Shown here piece by piece: positions 1 to 6,465 of a stretch of 11,950 nucleotides of DNA. Location of the stretch: NCBI GenBank assembly GCA_021158805.1, contig JAGGTZ010000083.1, positions 1 through 11,950 on the forward strand, given 5' to 3'. The position numbers and the translations under genes were made by a program. How positions within the stretch are numbered: position 1 is the first letter of the stretch; every line of letters starts with the position of its first letter. Below the pieces are notes generated by a model. The model ran no database searches and was not told where the DNA came from. It saw only the letters and a list, made by a program, of their open reading frames with translations. The DNA comes from Thermoproteota archaeon. Its GTDB lineage: Archaea > Korarchaeota > Korarchaeia > Korarchaeales > Korarchaeaceae.

Positions 1-84
1 ATGCCGATAATATGGCTCACATTACAATAGCTATAATAAAATTAATCCTTATAATGGTCGTAGTTTTCTGAAAAATCAAGCCTA

Positions 85-98
85 GCAAAGCTTTTAAC
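85..98 (+). promoter_or_regulatory. Archaeal BRE/TATA promoter of the nuo operon
   Basis: A purine-rich BRE-like GCAAAG (85-90) is followed by a TATA-like CTTTTAAC (91-98). At the usual archaeal spacing of about 25 bases, transcription would start near 118-121, leaving a short leader of roughly 13-16 bases before the nuoA ATG at 134. The stretch from 1 to 84 is AT-rich and holds no gene I can support. A second TATA-like word, CTTATAAT, near 50-57 could serve another start. Inferred from position and sequence only. Confidence 0.5.
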
Positions 99-133
99 TT
101 TATATTTCAGGTCTCGGACGGGGCAAGGGAATC

Positions 134-517
134 ATGGAAAGTCCGGCATTCAGCAACGAGGTGTTCATCACTTTCTCGCTTGGGATAATCATAGGTGTTG
201 GAATAGGCTTAGTCGGGTTATTACTAGGAAAACTGCTAGCCCCAACGCGGGATCTTCCAAAGAAAAGAGAGAGATATGAGTGCGCTAATCCTCCGAGAGG
301 GAGAGCAAGAGGTCTCTTCATGATGCAATATTACCCCTTCCTAATTCTGTTCCTGACCTTGGAGCCCATCATGATATACTCATTCTTATTCCTGCTAGAA
401 GCTCATGTCAATATTGTTAACACTTTCCTGCTTTTCCTAGGTATCGTTGCAATTCTAGTGGCTCCCTTGATTTTCGGTCTATATTCCGTTAGGAGGCTGG
501 AACTATGGTCTGCATGA
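134..517 (+). CDS. nuoA: Complex I-like subunit A (NuoA/ND3/FpoA)
   Basis: Small membrane subunit (127 aa) next to the quinone cavity, bridging the membrane arm and the Q-module. Three membrane segments are visible at about residues 10-33, 66-88 and 93-118. The family signature is clear: ERYECANPP at 46-54 in the loop after the first helix, then MMQYYPFLILFL at 63-74 and a conserved acidic Glu77 in TM2. Cys50 sits where the ND3 loop cysteine lies in other complexes. It is the first gene of the operon and starts 13-16 bases after the predicted transcription start, with only a weak GGGA ribosome site. It overlaps nuoB by 13 bases. E. coli NuoA is slightly longer (147 aa), so this one is complete. 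The identification is secure; the electron donor of the complex cannot be read from this subunit. Confidence 0.95.
   Translation: MESPAFSNEVFITFSLGIIIGVGIGLVGLLLGKLLAPTRDLPKKRERYECANPPRGRARGLFMMQYYPFLILFLTLEPIMIYSFLFLLEAHVNIVNTFLLFLGIVAILVAPLIFGLYSVRRLELWSA
491..496 (+). promoter_or_regulatory. Shine-Dalgarno site that sets the nuoB start
   Basis: AGGAGG lies inside the end of nuoA, 8 bases before ATG 505. The alternative in-frame ATGs at 514 (an ATGA overlap with the nuoA stop), 517 and 529 are 17 or more bases away. The ribosome site therefore favours 505. Confidence 0.6.
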
Positions 518-1029
518 TGGAAGGAACTATGCTCCTGGGTAACTTAGAGAAATCCGCTAGGAAGGCAGCTGCTTGGCTTGTAAACAAGACCCCTATTAGA
601 AACATAAGGGATTGGGGAATAGCCTTCTCCCTCTGGCCAGTTCACTTCACTACAGCGTGCTGTGGTGCTGAGTTCGCCGCCTCGGCAGCCCCTAGATTTG
701 ATACCGAAAGATTTGGTTTCTTACCTTTTATAGCTTCTAGACAATGCAATCTGTTGTTTATAGAAGGCACTCTCACTAAGAAAATGGGCGAGGCTGCAAT
801 ATGGGTCTATGAACAGATGCCTGAGCCAAAGTTCGTCATCGCCATGGGTGCCTGCGGAATAGATGGAGGTATCTTCTGGAATAGCTACAATATCGTCAGG
901 CCAATGGACATACTACCGGTCTCCGTCTTCATACCTGGTTGTCCACCAAGGCCCGAAGCTGTTGCACAGGCAATTATAATGCTCCAAAGGAAAATAAGGA
1001 AAGGGGAGATGGTGAAATATGAATTTTGA
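505..1029 (+). CDS. nuoB: Complex I-like subunit B (NuoB/PSST), ligand of cluster N2
   Basis: Peripheral-arm subunit (174 aa) that carries the last iron-sulfur cluster, N2, which reduces quinone at the interface with NuoD. The four N2 ligands are visible: tandem Cys52-Cys53 in TTACCGAEF, Cys117 in MGACGIDGG and Cys146 in PGCPPRPE, all in their normal spacing. An extra cysteine, Cys81 (SRQCN), stands where E. coli has Ala. The start at 505 is chosen for its AGGAGG site 8 bases upstream; ATG 514 would remove only three residues and give an ATGA overlap. The gene overlaps nuoA by 13 bases and nuoC by 11, so translation is probably coupled. It is shorter than E. coli NuoB (220 aa) mainly at the termini. 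The identification is secure. Confidence 0.96.
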   Translation: MVCMMEGTMLLGNLEKSARKAAAWLVNKTPIRNIRDWGIAFSLWPVHFTTACCGAEFAASAAPRFDTERFGFLPFIASRQCNLLFIEGTLTKKMGEAAIWVYEQMPEPKFVIAMGACGIDGGIFWNSYNIVRPMDILPVSVFIPGCPPRPEAVAQAIIMLQRKIRKGEMVKYEF

Positions 1030-1492
1030 GGAGCTTAAGGCGAAAATAGAGTCTGAACTAGGAGATTTGGGCGCTGAAGTCTCCGGGAGGGAACCCAATG
1101 TTATAGATATCAAAGTTGATAAGGAGAAAATAGTTGAGGCGGCTAAGAGGCTTAAGTCGATGGGTTTTGATCATGTAAAGGCTGTTACAGCAGTTGATTT
1201 TCCCAAGGAGAGATTTGAGGTCATATACCATGCTTCCTCCTATAGCGACTTGGAACTCGCTTACTTTATAGTAAATCTCAGGACAAGCCTACCATATGAC
1301 GACCCAAAGATGCCGACTCTCCTAGAGGTGTGGCCTAGCGTCTTATACCAGGAGCAGGAAGAGTATGACCTCATGGGGATCCTCTTTGAGGGCCATCCGA
1401 GGATGGAGAGGCTCCTCCTTCCGGAGACCTATGAGGGCATTCCACCACTGAGGAAGGAATTCAAGGTTAAGACGGAGGGGATTAACGTATGA
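1019..1492 (+). CDS. nuoC: Complex I-like subunit C (NuoC, 30 kDa family)
   Basis: Peripheral Q-module subunit (157 aa) that carries no cofactor and braces NuoD and NuoI. The 30 kDa-family signature lies near the C-terminus: QEQEEYDLMGILFEGHPRME at 111-130, then RLLLPETYEG and PLRKEF up to about 148. This corresponds to the canonical E-x-YD-GI-F-GHP-RLLLPEDWEG-PLRKDF block. The N-terminal 100 residues fit the alpha/beta domain of the family. The gene is separate from nuoD, unlike the fused E. coli nuoCD. GGTGA at 1011-1015, just upstream of the ATG, matches the archaeal anti-Shine-Dalgarno, and the start lies inside the end of nuoB. The stop overlaps nuoD by four bases (ATGA). The identification is secure. 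Confidence 0.94.
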   Translation: MNFEELKAKIESELGDLGAEVSGREPNVIDIKVDKEKIVEAAKRLKSMGFDHVKAVTAVDFPKERFEVIYHASSYSDLELAYFIVNLRTSLPYDDPKMPTLLEVWPSVLYQEQEEYDLMGILFEGHPRMERLLLPETYEGIPPLRKEFKVKTEGINV

Positions 1493-2661
1493 CAGTTGAG
1501 GAGAGAATTCTAGAACTTCTAATAGGACCACAACATCCAGCATCGGGCCATATGAGGCTTGTAGCTAAGATAGACGGTGATATAGTCGTTGAACTTAGGC
1601 CTAATATAGGGTATGTCCATAGGTCCGTTGAAAAATTAGCAGAGGTTAAGAAATATCTCCATATTATACCATTGGTAGAGAGGCCCTCTTTGGCAGATAC
1701 TACTGCAAATAACCTTGCTTACGTCATGGCTCTAGAGAAACTGCTAGGTATTGAGGCACCTCCCAGGGCACAATACCTCAGAACACTGTTGGCTGAGATA
1801 AACAGGATTCACAGCCACCTCTACGGGCTAGGAATTCATGGAGTAATGATAGGATCCTCGACGGCCTACATGTGGTGCTTTGGTGACAGAGAACCTTTCA
1901 TTGAGATAGCACAGGAGCTTACCGGTGCTAGGCTGACATACTCATACATTATCCCGGGTGGTGTAAGGAGGGACCTACCTCAGGGATTTGAGGATAGGGT
2001 TGAGAAGGTACTCAGGTATCTAGAGAATAGGATGAAGGACTACTTTGATATATACTTCAACAATCCCGTTACTAGAGCAAGGCTTGAAGGCGTTGGCGTA
2101 CTTACCAAGGAAGATGCAATAAAGTTAGGTGTGACAGGTCCTAACCTGAGGGCCTCTGGGGTACCTTATGATGTGAGGAAGATTGAACCATATGCTGCAT
2201 ATCCCGAGCTTGATTTCGAAGTTGTAACTAGGGAGGAAGGCGATGCTCTAGCTAGAGTCTTTGTTAGGATTGGAGAAATACAGGAAAGCATGAAGATAAT
2301 CAGGCAAGTGCTTAAGAACATACCAGAAGGACCGATATTCCACGAAAAATACGTTAAGATGGTCCCACCGAAGCTCAGAGAGTATATGAAGGAGACAGGA
2401 GAGGTAAAGTTCCCCGGAACATTTGCGAACCTAAGAGTACCAGCAGGTGAGGCGATTTCTAGGGTGGAGGGGGGAAGAGGAGAAGTTGTCTTTTATTTAA
2501 TCAGTGATGGTAAGTCATTAAGCCCATACAGGATGAGAATGGTTACTCCATCGTTTAGGAATGTTATACTCTTTGAGCACTTAACAAAAGGGCACAGGGT
2601 TGCAGATATACCCGCAATATATGGTAGTTTAGACTACTTCCCGCCGGAGGCTGATAGATGA
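1489..2661 (+). CDS. nuoD: Complex I-like subunit D (NuoD, 49 kDa quinone-site subunit)
   Basis: Soluble subunit (390 aa) related to the large subunit of NiFe hydrogenases; with NuoB it forms the quinone pocket. GPQHPASGHMRL (13-24) and GYVHRSVEKLAE (41-52) are the diagnostic N-terminal motifs. The chain ends in Asp-Arg, as is usual for the family. The hydrogenase NiFe cysteine motifs are absent: ERPSLADTT at 64-72 stands in place of a CxxC-type motif, so this is not a hydrogenase. Two quinone-site details differ from the Thermus/bovine pattern. The second His is displaced (HPASGH rather than HPAAHG), and Leu68 stands where the quinone-contacting Tyr (Thermus Nqo4 Tyr87) aligns. GGAGG at 1474-1478 is a ribosome site. 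The gene overlaps nuoC and nuoH by four bases each. I regard it as a true archaeal NuoD; only the quinone type is uncertain. Confidence 0.95.
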   Translation: MTVEERILELLIGPQHPASGHMRLVAKIDGDIVVELRPNIGYVHRSVEKLAEVKKYLHIIPLVERPSLADTTANNLAYVMALEKLLGIEAPPRAQYLRTLLAEINRIHSHLYGLGIHGVMIGSSTAYMWCFGDREPFIEIAQELTGARLTYSYIIPGGVRRDLPQGFEDRVEKVLRYLENRMKDYFDIYFNNPVTRARLEGVGVLTKEDAIKLGVTGPNLRASGVPYDVRKIEPYAAYPELDFEVVTREEGDALARVFVRIGEIQESMKIIRQVLKNIPEGPIFHEKYVKMVPPKLREYMKETGEVKFPGTFANLRVPAGEAISRVEGGRGEVVFYLISDGKSLSPYRMRMVTPSFRNVILFEHLTKGHRVADIPAIYGSLDYFPPEADR

Positions 2662-3665
2662 TGCAGGATCTATTGAGTTTAATTTTCGAGCCCTATATCT
2701 TCGTTCCCCTGATATATCCTGGCCTCATAGTGGCTTTTCTGTTGTTACTGCTGGTTATATGGCTTGAGAGGAAGATAGCAGCAAAAGTCCAGCTAAGATA
2801 CGGCCCACTTTATGTACTTAAGCCTTTAGGAGGAGTGATACAACTAGTAGCTGATCTACTGAGATACCTCTTCCAAGAACCAATAATTCCCAGAGCTACT
2901 GATAAGCTGGCCTTCATAACGACTCCAATATTGTTGTTCGCGACATCTTACCTTCCAGCAATTGCCTTACCGGTAGGTCCAAACTTCACGGCCATTAGGA
3001 GCGATCTAAGCCTTCTGTTGGTTCTAGCTCTCTCGACATTAGGTCCGATATTCACGCTTGTAATGGGATGGGCTAGCAATAACAAGTTCTCGTTGATAGG
3101 CGGAGTTAGAGAGGGATACCTTGTCGTCTCGTATGAAATCCCGATGTTCCTATCCGCTCTCTCAATGGCAGTGCTATATGACAGTCTCGATTTGATAGAA
3201 ATAGCTGAAGCCCAGAAAGGGATGTGGGGAATCCTCTTGAATCCGCTTGCTGCTCTAACAATGCTAATACTGATCTACATGTCTACTAGCAAATTCCCAT
3301 TCGAGATACCGGAAGCGGAGAGTGAGATAGTAGCTGGTCCATACACAGAGTATAGCGGTATACTTTACGGACTGGTGATGGGTGCATCCTACATAAAAAT
3401 GTATGTCCTTAGCCTATTATTTGCAATCCTATTCCTAGGAGGATGGAATCCAGTACCCAGCTTTATGGCAAGCGATCCCATATTACCGGGCGTACTGGTA
3501 TTCATAAAGGCCTTCATAATAATATTCATCGGGATATTCTTCAGGGCGGTCTACCCCAGATTCAGGATTGACCAAGCAATGAACATAGGGTGGCGTTTAA
3601 CCTTACCCATGTCTATCCTATCGATTATCCTGTCTCTCCTCATTGTTTGGTTGGGAGGCGTCTGA
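2658..3665 (+). CDS. nuoH: Complex I-like subunit H (NuoH/ND1)
   Basis: Membrane subunit (335 aa, about eight membrane helices) that forms the entrance of the quinone tunnel and links redox chemistry to the pumps. Conserved landmarks are in order: LERKIAAKVQLRYGP at 36-50, GWASNNKFSLIGG at 137-149, VSYEIP at 157-162, and the acidic loop PFEIPEAESEIVAGPY at 214-229 followed by TEYSG. The last matches the bacterial PFDLPEGESELVAG-EYSG block that lines the coupling channel. Length matches the family (325 aa in E. coli). The start overlaps the nuoD stop as ATGA; the next codon is also ATG (2661). GGAGG at 2646-2650 serves either start. nuoI begins on the very next base after the stop. The identification is secure. 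Confidence 0.96.
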   Translation: MMQDLLSLIFEPYIFVPLIYPGLIVAFLLLLLVIWLERKIAAKVQLRYGPLYVLKPLGGVIQLVADLLRYLFQEPIIPRATDKLAFITTPILLFATSYLPAIALPVGPNFTAIRSDLSLLLVLALSTLGPIFTLVMGWASNNKFSLIGGVREGYLVVSYEIPMFLSALSMAVLYDSLDLIEIAEAQKGMWGILLNPLAALTMLILIYMSTSKFPFEIPEAESEIVAGPYTEYSGILYGLVMGASYIKMYVLSLLFAILFLGGWNPVPSFMASDPILPGVLVFIKAFIIIFIGIFFRAVYPRFRIDQAMNIGWRLTLPMSILSIILSLLIVWLGGV

Positions 3666-4154
3666 ATGTCTCTGGATAGGGCTATTCGTCATATTAAGGC
3701 CATAGCGACTGGTGCCAAATACATGCTAAGTGGATATAGGCTTACCATAATGTACCCCGATGAGATACAGGAGTACCCTGATGGTTATAGAGGGATGATA
3801 GAGTATGATTGGGACGCATGTACTAAATGCGGCCTATGCGCTATGGTATGCCCAGCTGATGCTATGAAGATGTATGTATCGAAGGAGGAATCGGAGGAGG
3901 GCAAGAGACCGGTTAGGCGACCGGGTATAAACTACACGAGATGCATATTCTGCGGTTTTTGTGTCTCAATATGCCCTGTCAATGCCCTAAGGTTTACGAA
4001 GATTCATGATGTGGCTTATTATACATTTGAAGAGCAGATATATCCACCAGAAGAGTTCAGGAAAGGAGCTCCAAGGCCACAATATGATAAGGAACCGAAG
4101 AAAGTTAGGGCTGTTCCTGATGAGAAGAGGGGGTTGAAATATGAACCTATTTGA
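3666..4154 (+). CDS. nuoI: Complex I-like subunit I (NuoI, 8Fe ferredoxin-type subunit)
   Basis: Peripheral subunit (162 aa) that carries two 4Fe-4S clusters (N6a and N6b) and passes electrons to N2 in NuoB. Two full CxxCxxCxxxCP motifs are visible. Cys52, 55, 58 and 62 lie in CTKCGLCAMVCP; Cys93, 96, 99 and 103 lie in CIFCGFCVSICP. The N-terminal stretch with a GAKYMLSGYRLT-like amphipathic segment would rest on the membrane at NuoH. A charged tail after residue 120, rich in Pro, Lys and Glu, extends beyond the cluster domain. Because nuoE, nuoF and nuoG are missing here, NuoI would be the outermost cluster subunit and the natural contact for ferredoxin or another donor; that is inference. 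The gene abuts nuoH with no gap and overlaps nuoJ by 14 bases. Confidence 0.96.
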   Translation: MSLDRAIRHIKAIATGAKYMLSGYRLTIMYPDEIQEYPDGYRGMIEYDWDACTKCGLCAMVCPADAMKMYVSKEESEEGKRPVRRPGINYTRCIFCGFCVSICPVNALRFTKIHDVAYYTFEEQIYPPEEFRKGAPRPQYDKEPKKVRAVPDEKRGLKYEPI

Positions 4155-4620
4155 TCCGGCGTTCCTTTCCTTCTCCCTATCCTCCTTATTGATGCTGATA
4201 TCCGCCATACTCATAGTGTGGCATAGGTCCATCGTATACTCAGCGTTCTTCCTCTCAATGCTAGGGGTGGGTAATGCAGTTCTCTTTGCAATGCTTGGCT
4301 TCCCAATAATAGCGCTATTTCACTTGGCAGTATACGTTGGAGCTGCCGTGACATTTATCCTGTTCTCAGTTGTAATGCTGAGAGAGGCACCCACAGTTGA
4401 AGTTCCCACCAAGTTACTCGCTATATTGTCATCTGTGCTCTTAGCGGTAATAATGATCAACATCTTTTCTGTCTTTAATGTCCAACCTGCCTATACCCTA
4501 AACTACAGGGACCTTACCTCACTGCTCGTGGACAAGTACTGGTTTGCGCTGATAGTGGCGGCACTGGCGTTAGTTACCACGCTGATAGAGGCTATAACTT
4601 TAGCTAGGAAGGAGGTGTGA
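4141..4620 (+). CDS. nuoJ: Complex I-like subunit J (NuoJ/ND6)
   Basis: Membrane subunit (159 aa, about five helices). LAVYVGAAVTFILFSVVML at 62-80 matches the third helix of ND6/NuoJ (YVGA-VLF-FVVML), the segment with a flexible bulge that takes part in coupling. E. coli NuoJ is 184 aa; the shorter length is usual for single-J archaeal versions. The ATG lies 14 bases inside nuoI, just after a purine-rich GAGGGGGTTGA that resembles the archaeal ribosome site. Some methanogen fpo operons split or duplicate J; here there is one intact copy. The stop is four bases before nuoK. The identification rests on the helix-3 motif and on operon position between I and K. Confidence 0.9.
   Translation: MNLFDPAFLSFSLSSLLMLISAILIVWHRSIVYSAFFLSMLGVGNAVLFAMLGFPIIALFHLAVYVGAAVTFILFSVVMLREAPTVEVPTKLLAILSSVLLAVIMINIFSVFNVQPAYTLNYRDLTSLLVDKYWFALIVAALALVTTLIEAITLARKEV
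4611..4617 (+). promoter_or_regulatory. Strong Shine-Dalgarno site of nuoK
   Basis: GGAGGTG, the best match in the window to the archaeal anti-Shine-Dalgarno, lies in the last codons of nuoJ, seven bases before the nuoK ATG at 4625. Such internal sites, together with the overlaps, indicate coupled translation along the operon. Confidence 0.7.
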
Positions 4621-4624
4621 GCGT

Positions 4625-4930
4625 ATGGAGGTATTCTATTATCTTGTAGTATCCGCAGTCCTCTTTGCTCTGGGAGTTTACGGTCTCCTGGCAAGGAGAA
4701 ACATAATCAGAATGCTCCTTTCCGCTGAGATTATTTTTAATTCTGCTCTGTTGGCCTTCCTCTCCCTAGCCTCTCTAGACGCTACCTATGTGGCGGAAGG
4801 GGGTTCTGTGGTCATATTGGCTATCTCCCTCTCCGCCGCCGAGGTTGGCGTCATAGTCTCAATAGCGCTGATGATGTTCAGGATGAAGAGGACCCTAGAT
4901 GTGTACGAATTGAAGAAATTCAAAGGGTGA
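4625..4930 (+). CDS. nuoK: Complex I-like subunit K (NuoK/ND4L)
   Basis: Small membrane subunit (101 aa, three helices) that holds part of the central proton path between NuoJ/A and the pump subunits. The two buried carboxylates typical of NuoK are present: Glu35 in LLSAEIIFNSALLAF (TM2) and Glu73 in AAEVGVIVSIALM (TM3). The C-terminal RMKRTLDVYELKKFKG matches the usual basic tail. Length equals E. coli NuoK (100 aa). The start follows a strong GGAGGTG site; four bases separate it from nuoJ and four from nuoM. The identification is secure. Confidence 0.95.
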   Translation: MEVFYYLVVSAVLFALGVYGLLARRNIIRMLLSAEIIFNSALLAFLSLASLDATYVAEGGSVVILAISLSAAEVGVIVSIALMMFRMKRTLDVYELKKFKG

Positions 4931-4934
4931 TGGT

Positions 4935-6461
4935 ATGATACTGGACTACCCATACATGTTCCTGTCTGTAGTAGTTCCAATGGTCATATCGCTAGTATTT
5001 CCATTCGTTGATATGGACAAGAAGGCATTTGCAACCATAAGCACAGTGCTCCTACTCATACCTCTAGCTATAGTGTCCTGGCTTAGCATAATTGGAGGCT
5101 TGAACGAACCAATTCTAGACCCTATTTTCTTCAGAGATCCATCTGTAGGGACATTTAGCATGCTGCTTGATTCCATAAGTGCTCCGTTAGCTATATCCAT
5201 AGGCCTAGTTACCTCAATGATCTCATGGTACTCCCTCAGATACATGGAGCATAGATTTGAGGAAATGGAAGAGGAAGGACATAAACCACCAGGCTGGGGA
5301 GTCTACTACATGCTATACATACTGTTCTCAGCAGCGATGATGGGAACGGTTCTCTCCACTAACCTAATAGAGTTCTATATATTCTTGGAGATCTCCCTAC
5401 TGCCGAGCTTCCTCCTCATAGCATTCTATGGATATGGTAAGAGGGAAAGGATAGCGCTTCTCTACCTAATATGGACGCATGTTGGTGCTCTGGCCTTCTT
5501 GGTCGGATCTCTAGTCTTAGGACTTAATGTAGGTACCTTTGACTACTTCAATCCCGTGAGAGCAGTCGCTAATCTCGGTCTAGGCGAGCAATTACCGGCG
5601 AGCATAATAACCCCGGTATTCATAGCAATACTGATAGGGCTCTTCGTGAAAATGGCAGTGTTTGGAGTACATATATGGCTGCCCTACGCGCATGCGGAGG
5701 CGCCTACTCCGGTTTCTGCTCTGTTGTCTCCTAACCTAATAGGAATAGCCGCATATGCAATGATCAGGATAGCCTACGTGCTTTTCCCCAGCGAGTTTGA
5801 GTCATTAGCCCCCTATATGCTTGGCCTAGCCCTACTAACGATAATATATGGTGGTCTCATGGCCTTGGCTCAGGATGACTTTAAGAGGTTCTTAGCTTAC
5901 TCTAGCGTCTCTCAGATGGGCTATCTCCTGATGGGAATCGCTAGTGTTACAGCTATAGGAATGGCTGGGGCGATCCTTCACTATGCAGCGCACGCTGTTG
6001 GGAAGGCCTTGCTATTCGCTACGGCAGGAGTTCTCATAACGCAGCTTCATGGACTTAGGAGTATAGGTAAAATGGGAGGCCTCGCTCCTAAGATGCCTAT
6101 TACAGCCTCATTAGCACTGATAGGATTCATGCACATAACTGGAATACCTCCCTCCTTAGGACTGTGGAGCGAAGTGCTCATACTAGCCGGAGTCTCTAAC
6201 TTCGCAGTGGCCATAAACCAGTTCTTCTGGGTTGTCTTATTCCTTCTAGTAGGTATAGGACTTTCAACAGCCTATTCCTTCATCACAATGAGGAGGATAT
6301 TCTTCGGTCATCCTTCAGAAGCCGCTGGGGAAGCTAAGGAGGCTGGAATAACCCTTCTAGGGCCTATGATCATAATAGCAGCAGTAGGGCTCCTCCTATT
6401 CTTAGTGCCTCAACTCCTAGTAGATCCAATGATCAGAGCCCTAGAGAGTCTTCTAGGGTGA
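4935..6461 (+). CDS. nuoM: Complex I-like antiporter-type subunit M (NuoM/ND4)
   Basis: Proton-pump subunit (508 aa, about 14 helices; E. coli NuoM is 509). Landmarks are TM5 Glu152 in YIFLEISLLPSF, TM7 Lys239 in GLFVKMAVFGVHIWLP, HAEAPTPVSALLS at 253-265, DFKRFLAYSSVSQMGY at 315-330, His349 and His353 with Lys357 in HYAAHAVGKALLF, and TM12 Glu413 in GLWSEVLIL. The Glu in TM12 and the lack of a long C-terminal helix identify M rather than L. At the TM8 position where E. coli has Lys265 (GILLK), an ungapped alignment from the shared APT places Gly270 (NLIGIAAY). The central pump lysine is therefore absent. nuoM lies before nuoL, the reverse of the E. coli and methanogen order. Four-base gaps separate it from nuoK and nuoL. 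Identification is secure; the effect of the Lys loss is unknown. Confidence 0.94.
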   Translation: MILDYPYMFLSVVVPMVISLVFPFVDMDKKAFATISTVLLLIPLAIVSWLSIIGGLNEPILDPIFFRDPSVGTFSMLLDSISAPLAISIGLVTSMISWYSLRYMEHRFEEMEEEGHKPPGWGVYYMLYILFSAAMMGTVLSTNLIEFYIFLEISLLPSFLLIAFYGYGKRERIALLYLIWTHVGALAFLVGSLVLGLNVGTFDYFNPVRAVANLGLGEQLPASIITPVFIAILIGLFVKMAVFGVHIWLPYAHAEAPTPVSALLSPNLIGIAAYAMIRIAYVLFPSEFESLAPYMLGLALLTIIYGGLMALAQDDFKRFLAYSSVSQMGYLLMGIASVTAIGMAGAILHYAAHAVGKALLFATAGVLITQLHGLRSIGKMGGLAPKMPITASLALIGFMHITGIPPSLGLWSEVLILAGVSNFAVAINQFFWVVLFLLVGIGLSTAYSFITMRRIFFGHPSEAAGEAKEAGITLLGPMIIIAAVGLLLFLVPQLLVDPMIRALESLLG

Positions 6462-6465
6462 TCTA

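Noticed and set aside
1..30. Nine-codon frame ATG to TAG at the window start
   Set aside because: Too short, with no ribosome site and no recognisable peptide. It may be chance or the tail of an upstream region.
514..516. Alternative nuoB start giving an ATGA overlap with nuoA
   Set aside because: Possible, but the AGGAGG at 491-496 is 8 bases from ATG 505 and 17 from 514, so 505 is preferred.
4946..5245. Minus-strand open frame of 99 codons opposite nuoM
   Set aside because: It lies wholly within a clear conserved gene on the plus strand, has no family features, and looks like a shadow of its codon pattern.
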